Source of the DNA: Pterobdella sp. o SKG-2022 | Taxonomy: Eukaryota > Annelida > Clitellata > Hirudinida > Piscicolidae | Direction: 5' to 3' | Assembly (NCBI GenBank): GCA_964035795.1 | Contig: OZ038322.1 | Span: forward strand, 6,835,037-6,899,036 | DNA: 64,000 nt | Part shown: one piece after another, positions 14,101 to 24,600 of the stretch | How the letters are laid out: the number at the start of each line of letters is the position of its first letter | Position numbering within the stretch: position 1 is the stretch's first letter | Translations under genes and position numbers: made by a program | Notes under the pieces: model-generated | Seen by the model: only the letters and a program-made list of their open reading frames with translations | Database searches by the model: none | Told to the model about the DNA's origin: nothing

Positions 14101-14632
14101 CTCTTGTCAGAATCTGAAAGACTTAAAAGTTATCGTCTGCAATTGTTGAAAGGTTTAAAATATTTTATGCCTTGAGTGACAAGTTAAATTTTTCAATATT
14201 GTTACTTTTATGAATATAGTGTAACTAAAAAAACACAAATTAAAAGATTCAGTGGAGACATGTGAAGAGGGGCCAGCTAATGTACCTGCATCGTCAGAAG
14301 ATACGCCACACACATCCCTGCAATATCCAGAGAAGATCCTCGTGATACAACCAACCAACTTACCAAACTTATCAAGTGACTCAGATTCGGATGAAAGTTA
14401 CGAAAATTGTTCCAATAGTAAGAAAAAAAAGGATTTGAGTCCAAGAAACAAAAAGTCAAACTGTTATAATTCACGCGATACTTCAGCACAAAATAATGAA
14501 CTTACAACGCCTGGCAGCGATAAAAACAACAACGAGGCTTCTGTGTCTTCTTCTAGTGTCACGTACATAGGATCTGTCAATAAGACTAACATTTCACAAT
14601 CCTTCAAAACTAACAGGCGAAAAAAAAATTGA
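11131..14632 (+). CDS. Unrecognised Asn/Lys-rich protein with coiled coil and possible SUMO-interacting motif
   Basis: Four exons join in phase: 11131-12691, 13887-14014, 14101-14152 and 14253-14632 (2,121 nt, 706 codons). Exon 1 could also end at 12682, also in phase 1. The start is the first ATG of the long frame (MDHSKRP). The N-terminus is rich in aromatic and Asn residues. A basic region follows (about residues 120-230, with KRKRKN and KKKTNK stretches suggesting nuclear import) and an ordered-looking block, DIRGMSLAELKKLVTEPCSK, at about 270-300. A long poly-Asn/Thr tract covers about 430-500. Exons 2-3 encode a likely coiled coil (IREEEISQQIHRITYEENQL and SESERLKSYRLQLLK). Exon 4 has ILVIQP at about 609-614, followed by an acidic serine run SSDSDSDES, like a SUMO-interacting motif. 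I do not recognise the family; a nuclear role is inferred from composition only. Confidence 0.75.
13075..13470 (-). mobile_element. Short retroelement, LINE 5'-module copy 2 with tail
   Basis: This lies in intron 1 of the gene above, on the opposite strand. It shares the LINE 5' module (AGCTAACGTCCAACGTGAAA, AATGACAACGATAC on the plus strand). It continues into a tail region (plus strand about 13,085-13,150) that matches the tail of the 32.6-kb copy: its reverse complement reads about TTACTGGGAGGCGTGCAGAA against CTACTGGGACGCCTACAGCA there. Head and tail together therefore form one short, repeated, non-coding element. Confidence 0.65.
13527..13705 (+). mobile_element. tRNA-derived SINE
   Basis: A copy of the same SINE as at 6.14 kb: a tRNA-like head (GTATACCTCAGAAGTAGAGC, CGAGCTCGATCCCGCC), the body AATTAGCACACTGTTCC, CACTTTGATCTATGAG, and the end AAGCGCTTTATAAATACCGC followed by ATTACATTACATTT. 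It lies in intron 1 of the 11.1-14.6 kb gene, in sense orientation. Confidence 0.8.
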
Positions 14633-15114
14633 AGTTTTTTGTGTTTTTTTTGCTCTTATATTGTGCCTTTTTTACTTTTATTATTATTTATGATATAGAA
14701 ATTTATACAGAGGCGATCATATTTATAAAATCCATTCTGTTGAACTCACAATCTTTATTTTATCACTTATTTTTGATTTTTTTATCAAAAGTTTTAGAAA
14801 AACGTTCAAGTGAATTAATGAATTATTACACTAAATAAAAATTTTCCAAATATTTCATTTTTAAAAAATACTGATAAACTTTTCAAATGTTGACATGTTA
14901 AAATATTTGAAGATCATTAGCTAATTTAACATCTAGATTTAAACATAAAGCTTTGAAAAAAGGGCGCCAATATTTATTTCACATTTCACCATAAGCAAAA
15001 TATTTTATAAATATTAATGGTTGTTATACCAGTTGAGGGATGAGAAAAAACTTCAAAGCATTTTTGAGAGTGGTTTAAGGATGATGTCCCAAATCTGCTT
15101 CCTATTTGAGCCAT

Positions 15115-17610
15115 AAGGCAACCCTAAAAGTGTTCTTGTGTCTTGTTATTCTCCACATAACCTCTCCCCACTAGAAGTAAAAAGGTTTTACGAACAGCTA
15201 GGCAACCTGATTCCTACCATACCTTCCCACAACAACTTGGTTGTTGGTGGCGACTTCAATGCTCGAATACCTGGTAAATTTTCATATCATAGCGTCGCGA
15301 ACCGAAATGGTGAATTCCTTGAAACTTTCCTCTAACAACACAATCTTTTGGCCGGTAACACGCTTTTTAAAAAACTTAACCGGAAATTATGGACATGGAG
15401 ACATCCCGCTGGACACCTGGCTCAAATTGACTATCTTCTTTTAAGAAAACGCTGGAGAAACATTTTTAAGGACTGCCAAGCCCATATTTCTTTTGCTACT
15501 ATTGGGGGTGATCAAAACATAGTAATAGCAAAGGTCAGATTGAGTCTTCGTGCTCCAAAATCATCAACAAGGAAATTCCTCTACTGGAAGGCGCTGTGCC
15601 ATGACAAGGATCTGGCTACTACCATAGACGATTTGATTTTTTCAAAATTTGACGCCTTATCAATAGATCAACAGACTTACACATCTTTTGTAACCATATG
15701 TAACGAAGTCGGAAAAAAGAAACTACCGAGTCATCCAAAACGAACGTCCCCTACCATTGAGCACCATGATATGGATCTTCCCTGATCAAAAACCTAAAAA
15801 GCTCCAATCCAACGGGTTCACCTTCACCAAAATACCCAACGCCATACATATGACCGCCTTGAAAACACTAGAATTAATAAAACGCTTTCAAAATTTTTAA
15901 AGAAATTCCGGAGAAATTCAAAGAATGCCTGGAATCTGATAAAGGAATTGTCAGGAAAGAAAAAATCTGTCACCTTTATCCAAGGTGAAAAACGTCTCAA
16001 AATCTGAAAAAAAAATTTCCAAAATCTACTTCCTGTTAATAAAAATGATGATCATGCTCAATTTGACTGCGTCAAGTGGTTTGACATCAACCCAAAAATT
16101 AGTACTGCCGAATTTAGCCAAAAGGAGATCACAGATTCACTCAAGGCAATGAAACCTAATAAAACCCCTGGCCTGGATAGTCTTACACTAGAAGTCTGGA
16201 AGTTCGAGAAAACCAAAAAATACCTGAGAAGATTTTGCATCGAAACCTTTAACGGTGTGCGTCCCAATGAATGGGGTATATCTGGTATTGTTTCTGTGCC
16301 CAAGAAAGGAGACTTAACTCGTTGTACCAGCTACCGGGGTATAAGTCTTAGTCAAATAGCCTCTAAAATCTACAACCGGCTTATGCTAAACAGAATACAC
16401 CCTGTCATCGACAACCTTCTTGGCTCCAACCAAAACGGCTTTCGTCCTGGAAGATCCACCTCGTCTCATCTACTCGCACTCAGAAGAATTTAGAAGAATT
16501 GCGTAACCACAAGAATACGTGATAACTTTCATCGATTTTAAAAAAAGCATTTGCCTGGATAGATCGGTCCAAAATGCTCAAAATCCTTGTTGCACATGGA
16601 ATTCCTTCTAAAATCGTTAATGCAATAAGAATTATGTATAAAAACACCTCCGCTCTTGTGGTAACCCCTCAAGGCAATACTGACATCTTCCAGGTCGATA
16701 CTGGCGTCTTACAAGGGGAACCCACTCGCCCCATTTCTTTTCATCATTTGCATGATTATACTCTCAGTACCTCAATTTTTTCTTCAGATAGATTGACTCT
16801 TGAGAAAAGAGGAAGTCGTAGTCCTCCTCGAAAAACTCGCCGAACTTGCATTTGCCGACGATATCGCTTTGATGGGAGATACGATCAACAAATCTGAGTT
16901 TCTTCTCTACAAAATCGAGACCACAACTCAAAAAATAGGTCTCTTTCTCAATGCAAGCAAGACTAAAGTAATGCATTTCAATCCCTCTGTAGAGAGTCAT
17001 ATTCATGCTATGAATGGTGACGAAATTGAAAAGGTTGATGATTTTCTTTATTTGGGAGGTTACACCAACTCTTCTCGAGATATCAGCACCCGAATCGGAA
17101 AATCATGGGGCGCTCTCAATTCTCAAGAAAAAATCTGGAACTCTCGCATTACTACAGAAATGAAAGTTAGGATTTTAAAATCGACTGTTGAGTCCATAAT
17201 GCTATACGGATGTGAATCCTGGGTAATGACCAACGCTGCAGTGAAGAAAGTTGATGGCACTTAAACTTGCATGCTCCTAAAAGTCAAAAATATTTCTTGG
17301 AAGGACCACCTATCAAATGCTTAGCTATACGGTCAAATTCCAAAGTCGTCTACCATAATCAAAAGAAGACGGTTAGCGCTTGCTGGAAATGTAGCTTGGC
17401 ACAACGAGCCTGCAAAAACTATGTTGTTCTGGACACCGGAAGAGGGTCGTAAAAAAGGTCGTCCAAATATAACACTGAAAGACGTACTTCAAAAAGATAC
17501 GGGACTGACCTCTAACGAATTACGTACTGCTATGGCTGATAAACAAGTATGGAGAAATAACTACGTCATGTCACCGAACCAAAGATCGGAGGCACTACTA
17601 CTACTTGAGC
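15115..17610 (+). pseudogene. APE-type (RTE-like) LINE with endonuclease and reverse transcriptase, degenerate
   Basis: Pieces in order on the plus strand: endonuclease end with LVVGGDFNARIP (about 15,240-15,280) and HLAQIDYLLLRKRWR; linker to about 16,140; reverse transcriptase MKPNKTPGLDSLTLEVW, WGISGIVSVPKKGDL, SYRGISLSQIASKIYNRLML and NGFRPGRSTSSH (16,150-16,480); DTGVLQGEPTRP (about 16,700); LAFADDIALMG with an intact FADD box (about 16,850); FLYLGGYTNSS and SIMLYGCESWVM (17,040-17,230); and a C-terminal EGRKKGRPNITLKDVLQKD. At least five frame breaks make it non-functional. It lies downstream of the unrecognised gene, in the same direction. Confidence 0.9.
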
Positions 17611-17852
17611 CATTCTATTGTCCGATGTCTTCGTTTTTTTTTAAATTTTTTTGTTTCTTCTAATTTCAAGAAGAAAATATTCTACCTTAACCTGTTGATG
17701 AAGAATCCAGTTTGGAATTTATGACAAGTCATTCCTGCCAATGTAGCCATTTTAGTCTTCCAGTGTTCAATTTTATGCTTTCTTCAAAGCATTATTAAAA
17801 CATTAAGATCAATTGAGTACAAGGTAGAAATAGCCTAAATCAAACAGTTAGA

Positions 17853-17995
17853 TAAACAAACACTAAGTATTCCATCCAAAAAAGTTATGAAGCTTTTCGT
17901 AAGACTAGCTTACTTTATCAACCCCTTGATAATGTAAGCTAGTCTAATGAAAAGCTTCGTGACTTTTTTGATTAAATACTTGGTGTTTGTTTACC
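17853..17995. repeat. Fold-back element D
   Basis: Arms of about 65 bases meet around a 4-base loop. The left arm reads AAACAAACACTAAGTATTCC, then GAAGCTTTTCGTAAGACTAG, then CTTACTTTATCAA; the right arm is the reverse complement with few changes, ending TACTTGGTGTTTGTTTACC. It shares its end (AAACAAACACnAAGTA) and its core (AAGCTTTTCGT to TTATCAA) with the element at 31.1 kb. Confidence 0.9.
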
Positions 17996-18679
17996 TTAAT
18001 AGTAAATTGAGTAGTTTACAAAAATGTCAATAAAAAGGGTGCATACTACTTACATAAAAAAATGGGATACACAATTACCAATATAAATATAGATTAAGTG
18101 ATTACATCTAATTCAAAATTGACGATTAAAAATTTTCGACGTGAGTGCATCAACACATACATCAAACTCCTTATATAACTAGTGACGATGCATAGGAAAA
18201 AACAATAATAAATGCCTCTCATAAAAAAATCAAACTGATTTGACAGCATCCTTAAGAATCGGAGTAAAACCGCTATCGAAAACGCTAAATATGCCGTATG
18301 CATGTAATTCGACCATGGTTGCCCAAACTGGGGTTTCTGTAGCATAATAGGTATGTTTCACAGAGCGCTACTTTTTGTGTATACAATAAAAGGTTTATAT
18401 TTTTGGTAAAATTCAACTTTACATAAAAACATTCGTTATCTTTTTTATATTTTTATGTTTTTCAAATTGGAACTTGAAAGAAATTCATTGTTTAAAACAG
18501 CTATAGTTTTTGATAGCTCCAAATCTATTAATCATTAGTGGAGTTATAAAGAGTTTTCAAATCATTGTAAGGCTCTTATTACCTTTTAATTAAACACGTA
18601 TTACATTGTGGTTAATTAGCCTCAAAATTGTGAATCATAAAACACGACTAACTGAACTAGTCTATTAACAAAAAAAAAT

Positions 18680-18771
18680 TTTATCAAACACTTTTATTAA
18701 CTGAATAATAATACGAAGCTTTTCGTAAGTTGAACTCACATTATCAAGTTAATAAAAGTGTTTGATAAATT
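18680..18771. repeat. Fold-back element (outer arms paired, core single)
   Basis: TTATCAAACACTTTTATTAAC on the left and its reverse complement GTTAATAAAAGTGTTTGATAA on the right enclose one copy of the core ACGAAGCTTTTCGTAAGTTG and ACTCACATTATCAAG. The left arm plus core is the same as the half element at 2.24 kb. A second fold-back begins about 10 bases after it. Confidence 0.85.
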
Positions 18772-18775
18772 CGTT

Positions 18776-18882
18776 TTTTAAAAACACGACAATATTGAAT
18801 TTTTTACTTTGACCATATATTCTATAGAATATATCGAAAAGCTTCGTCAAACTAAAAAATTCAAATATTGTCGTGTTTTTGT
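18776..18882. repeat. Fold-back element (outer arms paired)
   Basis: AAAACACGACAATATTGAAT on the left and its near reverse complement TCAAATATTGTCGTGTTTT on the right enclose a spacer with one CGAAAAGCTTCGT core near the right arm. The outer arms are unrelated to those of the neighbouring element, although the core motif is shared. Confidence 0.85.
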
Positions 18883-19479
18883 GATTCATAAACATGTATT
18901 GTAAACGTAGAATTTCCAACCTTGAAATTTCGATTTATTTAATTTTGAAATTGTATTAAAAATATTAAGTATTAAAAACTATCATTATAAAACATAAAAA
19001 ATTTTAGCCATAATTATTCAAAAGCAAGTGTTTTTAATGAAATTTTAGTTTTTAAAGGAGAACTTTAAAAAGAATTTTTTCTATGATTTACACAAAAACC
19101 TGCCCCAATTGATCAAATAATCCTCATAATTTGAAAAAGATCTATAATGCGCGTTTTAGGGATTTTTATACAATTATAAAATACAATATATGGATAATTC
19201 ATAATTTCAACTTCAATCTCCTATATTCCTCCAATATTGATCATAATTTTCAGCAGTCATTCTCTTCAAAACATTTACTAAGGCAGCAAATTGAATTCCC
19301 TTTTGTAAAATTTATATTTGAAACAAAATTTATACCGAATATAAAAGTCAAAACTTACATGCGGTACAATTTATTGGTGATATTAATATTGAACTTTGCC
19401 AAGTGTTCCCTGTCTTGTATTAGTTTTAAACGAAATGAAATGAACAAACTAAACTGAAATGAATGTTTTGAAATATAAA

Positions 19480-20700
19480 ATTCTTGTGGAAAATTTTCTG
19501 TTATGAATGTATTAAGACTTTTTGGTTACTTCTCCATTAGGTGTAAATGCTTGTACTGAACTTGAGTATGCCCGTGGGCATACCTGTGAGGAGTGACCAC
19601 GCATTAATCTGTGTCTTTATAATTTTGATATATTCGTATTTTAATTAATATCTTATCGATTACTATTGTGATCAACAAAGTGTTTCTATCTTTTCAATAA
19701 AAAGCTTATTTTTTTGTTGAGAACCCATGAACCGATAGATACAAGAATATGACAGACAACCGAGCAACTTGAAATTTTTAAAAAATCACAAAAAATAATG
19801 GACTTAAAAATTCTTGATTACAAACCGCATCACACCAAATTCTTCTATTATTGATAAAAATCTCTAGCAAAACTTTTTATAAGTAGAAAATTGAGAACGC
19901 CATTAAATCATCTTCGTAAAATGTATGGAAAAAAACGTATGTTTTAAACTAAAAAATAGAGATAAATTCATTAAGAAACACATTGCTAAGGAAAAACATT
20001 ATCTTATAAATGATTAAGTCTTTGCAATGTAATACCTAGAATATAATACGAGATGGGTACCAGACAGAAAAGTAAAAAAAATCGGCAAAACTATTTATAA
20101 GATAATTATAAAAGACAAAATATATGTGAAACATTCAAATCAACTTTTTCGATGGTCAACCAACCTACCAACATCACCACAAATGTATATTGAAAATAGT
20201 GATAAATTTAAAAGAAATGTAAGAAGTCAACGATGAAAATCACCAAGAAAATTCACTATCTAACCTGCTTGAAAATATTGATTTTTGTCATGGGGGGGGG
20301 ATGTGGGAAATTTTCCGTTATTAATGCATGAACCTTTTGGGTAATTTCCCAAAATTTTCTTATTATTGTGTATTCAGCTCCAAAATCTATTTGCATGCCG
20401 ATGGAGGCTGCATCATTTATCCAAATCCAAGCGTATCTTTTTTTCGCTGTTATCTTACGCGAAAGCGTTAATGTTTTTTCTATGTTACTGTCTTTGAACT
20501 CATTAAACTCTCGTTGGTTTTTTCTGAATCGTAGATTAGAAAAATGAAAAAAACGTTTGAAAATATAATATAAATTAAATCAGAAAAAAAAAGTCTATAT
20601 TTGAAAATTCTTTTTGATGAAAGCGTCATGTTCTCTCTCAACAACATATCTCGAAAAGTATGAATAATATAAACTTAAAGAAAAAAAAAGAAAAAAATAG
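19480..20700 (+). mobile_element. Ty3/gypsy-like LTR retrotransposon remnant
   Basis: Two similar blocks, TGTGGAAAATTTTCTGTTATG at 19,487 and TGTGGGAAATTTTCCGTTAT at about 20,303, look like the starts of two LTRs, each followed by an AATGnATnAA...TTTTTGG-like stretch. Between them (about 19,800-20,250) frame-shifted translations resemble the end of an integrase: a target-capture region with KLRTPLNHLRKMYGK-like residues, KFIKKHIAKEKHYL, and a C-terminal piece with KKIGKTIYKIIIKDKIYVKH and SNQLFRWSTNLP. No long frame survives. The right LTR border is not defined. Confidence 0.5.
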
Positions 20701-21370
20701 TAACCCCATAACCGCTTTCGCAACCTCCAATGTTCGTGGTTTGGCTCGAAACATAGTGTTTGACGGTCACCAAGACATATTAAAATGCGAGTAATAGCAA
20801 AAGATGATGCTTTGGGAAAAAAACTCTTGAGTGTGTTCTTAATTTTGATTTCTTAACTATTTTTTGACTCAATACGAAAGTTTATAATAAGGATAATGAA
20901 AAAACAAAAATGTAATTTCATAAAGATGACAAAAATCCAAGCAAAATTGCAACATGTTAACTATCTAGGATGATGCCTTATAAGATTTTGGGAAAAAAGA
21001 TTTGGAAATCATCTTATGCAAGATCAATTTTCTAAAAATCTATTAAATATTCAGTGGTTTTATTGAAACGATTTAACTTATTAGGCGCTAAAATATTTCA
21101 ATAATTGGAAAAAAAACTTTGATTCCAATCAGTTTTTCACATAATTGAAGAGCAACTTGAACTTTTGATGTAATACTAAGCTCATATCTTTTCAAGACTT
21201 GTGCTTTGTGTAAGAGTGGTTATTCAAAATTTCAATGAAAAATATTCATTTAGAAACTTTTACAATAAATATTTTTAATAGAATTTTTCAAAATCTAAAT
21301 TATTTGAAAACTCAACTGAAGTTTTTAAATGACGTAAAATAGGCAAAATCAAATTGTAAGGTCGACAAAA
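20700..21370. other. AT-rich spacer upstream of the scramblase gene
   Basis: I see no gene, repeat family or strong regulatory signal here, only AT-rich sequence with A and T homopolymers. The scramblase promoter is presumably between this stretch and 21,690. Confidence 0.4.
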
Positions 21371-21372
21371 AA

Positions 21373-21490
21373 AAGTATTTTTTCAAAAACAGACAAGAAC
21401 CTTTTTGTAAGTCTAACGTACATTATCAAGCTCACTTGATAATGAAAGCTAGATTTACAAAAAGCTTCTTGTCTGTTTTTGAATAAATAC
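21373..21490. repeat. Fold-back element E
   Basis: Left arm AAGTATTTTTTCAAAAACAG and ACAAGAACCTTTTTGTAAGT, core CGTACATTATCAAG, short loop, then CTTGATAATGAAAGCTAG and the reverse-complement arm through TTCTTGTCTGTTTTTGAAT. It lies about 200 bases upstream of the scramblase start codon, in the putative promoter region. Confidence 0.88.
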
Positions 21491-21692
21491 ATCATGGTTG
21501 TTAACCTTACAAGTTGTTAAATATTACATAGTAATTAAAAATACTATAAACTGGTTTTATCAAGTTTCAAAACAAAAATTATATATAAATCAAGTTTGGT
21601 TTTACCTGTGTTTGCATTGTAAGCTGATATAAAAACCAGGAAGTTCTCAAAATTTTCATTCATACCAATATCAAGAAGTTAGTTTTTTAAAA

Positions 21693-24600
21693 ATGGAAGC
21701 TTACCAAAGCAAAGGTAAACAAAAAAATGTTTTTTAAATCTCAACAGTTTAAACAAACTATGATGATTCCAATTTCATATTAGTAAAATATTTTATACAG
21801 TCATTTAGGTTTTCTTCATTAAACTCAAGCTAAACTTATTTATATCATAACCCCATGAACCTTTCAGCATATGCTGTAACAGAACAGCCTGGCTATGGTG
21901 AGAAAATAATCTAATTTCCATCTTATTTTTTTTAAATTCATCAAAAAATGGTTTTGTTTTATTAAGAAACAAAGCTTTTCATTAACAGGTTAATAACCTT
22001 ATTGCCAAACTAACATTTTAAAATGCTTTATTTTTTTATAAATAGCAAACCAATAGGTTTAGTACCACAAATATAATTGGTTTGGACTCTCATTCATTAT
22101 CTTATTCATTATATTTCATTAAGCAATTTTTTTGCAATCCATAAAAGATATACTTCATTAAACCAGCTCCGCCAATGCCAGGCCAAGAAATGACTTTAAC
22201 ACAGAATGCCATGGGTGCTATTCCCACAGGACTCGAGTACTTGAGTCAAATCGATCAATTACTTATCCATCAACAAGTTGAAATCCTTGAAGGTATTAGT
22301 TATATAAATTCATTTGAGAGCATTCTATAATATAAATTGTTTTTGAGGTATCCAATAATGTAATGAATATATAATGTGAATATAATCAAATTCTTCTTCT
22401 TTATTGTTTACAGTCATTTTTCCCTTTGTCATGGGATTAGACCCATGATTGTGATGTAAATTTATTTCAAGGTTTTTTTTTCTATTGATTCATTTTAAAG
22501 GTTTTTAATTGTATAAATTAATTCCCTAATAAATTATGATAAGGTTGAACTTGTCAAAAATTAGAGTTAAATAAAATTTTTTTTACATTTTTTTCAATAA
22601 ATTTCTCAAAAATCAAAAGGTATATTCTAATAAATTAATTCAAATTTTTGTTTTAGTATTATGAGGGCTTTGTTAAAAATTTTCAGTTCTAACTGGCTGG
22701 GAAACTGCCAACAAATACATTGTTAAAAACACTCTCAACCAACAAGTCTTTTTTGCAGGAGAAGGTTGGTTGTTATATTTACTTTATTTTATTTACTACC
22801 CCTAGTTTTTTATTTCAAAGACCAAAATAAGATTTTTACACCAACCAAAAAACCGTGAAACAAGATTAAATCAACTTAAATAAATTTATGATAATGATGT
22901 TCTTTTAAATATGGCTTCAATTGAGTGAGATACAAAATGCCTACTCACAAAGCTTGCCCCCATAATCATGTGAAACAACCTCACTAGAGAGCTTGGCGAA
23001 AGTCATATTTAAATACATGCTGAGCTTCTACAATTATTCTTTCTTTAAACCCTCACGTATAACACACAGAATCGAATGCTTGTGAGAGAGTGTGTTGTGG
23101 GTCGCAGAGGGGGTTTGTTATGCACATCACTGACAACCTGGGCAGGGTGAGTCTTTCTATTGTTGGTGTGAGGTCTTGAATGTTCGTTATGATTGGAGAT
23201 TAATGCCGTCGGAATTTGTCTAATTCAACTTTGATTTCGAATTCTTCTTAAAGTTTTTGAAGTATTGTCTTAAACATCAACAAACTGATTTGAGAATGTT
23301 TACTTTAAAGTATTAGAAAATATTTTTACTAAAAACAAGTCCAAAAGTGAATTGCTTTTAAAACTAAAAGTCATTTGAGACTTGGTGGAGTTGAATTTCG
23401 TCTAAATATTTTTTATATGATAAGTTTAACGCTTGTAAGAAAACTTTTTGTTCTTATCAATTAAATGTTATGTATTTGCTTTACCATCTGCTTCATAAAC
23501 ATCTATGAACAGTGATGATCAATCAATCAATCAAATCCTTTTTATAGCCCGTTTTCCTTTACCAAGGGTTGGGCTTTTTGAAAGTTCTATCTTGAAGTCG
23601 GCCTTTCCATTCAGAGCGATCGAGTGGATCCGCCCAAACCATGTCTAGCTTTTATCATTCAATATAAGCTCATTCCAAGTGTTTTTGGGCCTATCAGGCT
23701 TCTTGCAAGTATCTAAATCCAACTTTCACACCTGAGAAATCCAACCCACGCTACGCTCTACATGTTCAAACCGCCTCATCCTGCTTGTACGAACTACCTC
23801 AAAATCACGAATGCCAAGTTTTGAAAGGAGTGAGTGAGAGCAAACGTTATCATTCGTTTTGATGTTGCACATCCAGCGAATCATGGCAAGGTCATTTCGT
23901 CTAAGGCGGTTCAATGGGGAAACTGTTACGGACCATGTTTCAGCAGAATGTAACATAGCTCTTCTGACACAGATTGAATAGACACGGCCTCTGGTCAATA
24001 ATGATAAATGACGATTAGCAAGGAGTAGAAGAAGTTGGCGAAATTTAGCCCAGGCACACTTACAACGTGCTATTGGAGCAAGCTGACATCCACCACTTGC
24101 AAATAACACATCTCCAAGATAGCAGAACTCTGGGACAACTTCCAGTTTTTCATCACCAATCATCACTTCCTTCACTAATCTCCCATCAACAGGCCGTGCT
24201 GTACCAAGGCAACGAGCGCATCGGAAGTTAAGATCCGAAGTTAGAGGGCCTTTTATGCCGCTGCATTTCTTGTGTACCCATTGCCTGCAGCCTCCACATT
24301 GAATAGCATTTCTACCCACACCTGCTTGGCATGAACCACAAGGATACTTCTCAGATTTTCTCAACACATCAAGGTTCGAACCAGAAACCATTAGCTTCGT
24401 CTTACCATTATTCACCTTCAACCCCTTTTTCTCCATCTTCGAACTCCATGTTCTCAACTTCACTAATAGTTCATCCATGGACTGAGCACTTAGCATTAAG
24501 TCGCCAGCATACAAGATCTTCCAAAGGCAACCTGTACGAAGCTCAATCATATAATGCATTTTTTATTCAAATATCATTCATATCATTAGAAGTGACTCAT

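Noticed and set aside
18094..18345. An 83-codon minus-strand open frame near the fold-backs.
   Set aside because: No recognisable domain and no exon signals.
19131..19457. A 108-codon plus-strand open frame.
   Set aside because: Low-complexity AT-driven composition (Phe, Ile, Asn, Lys), no motif and no splice support.
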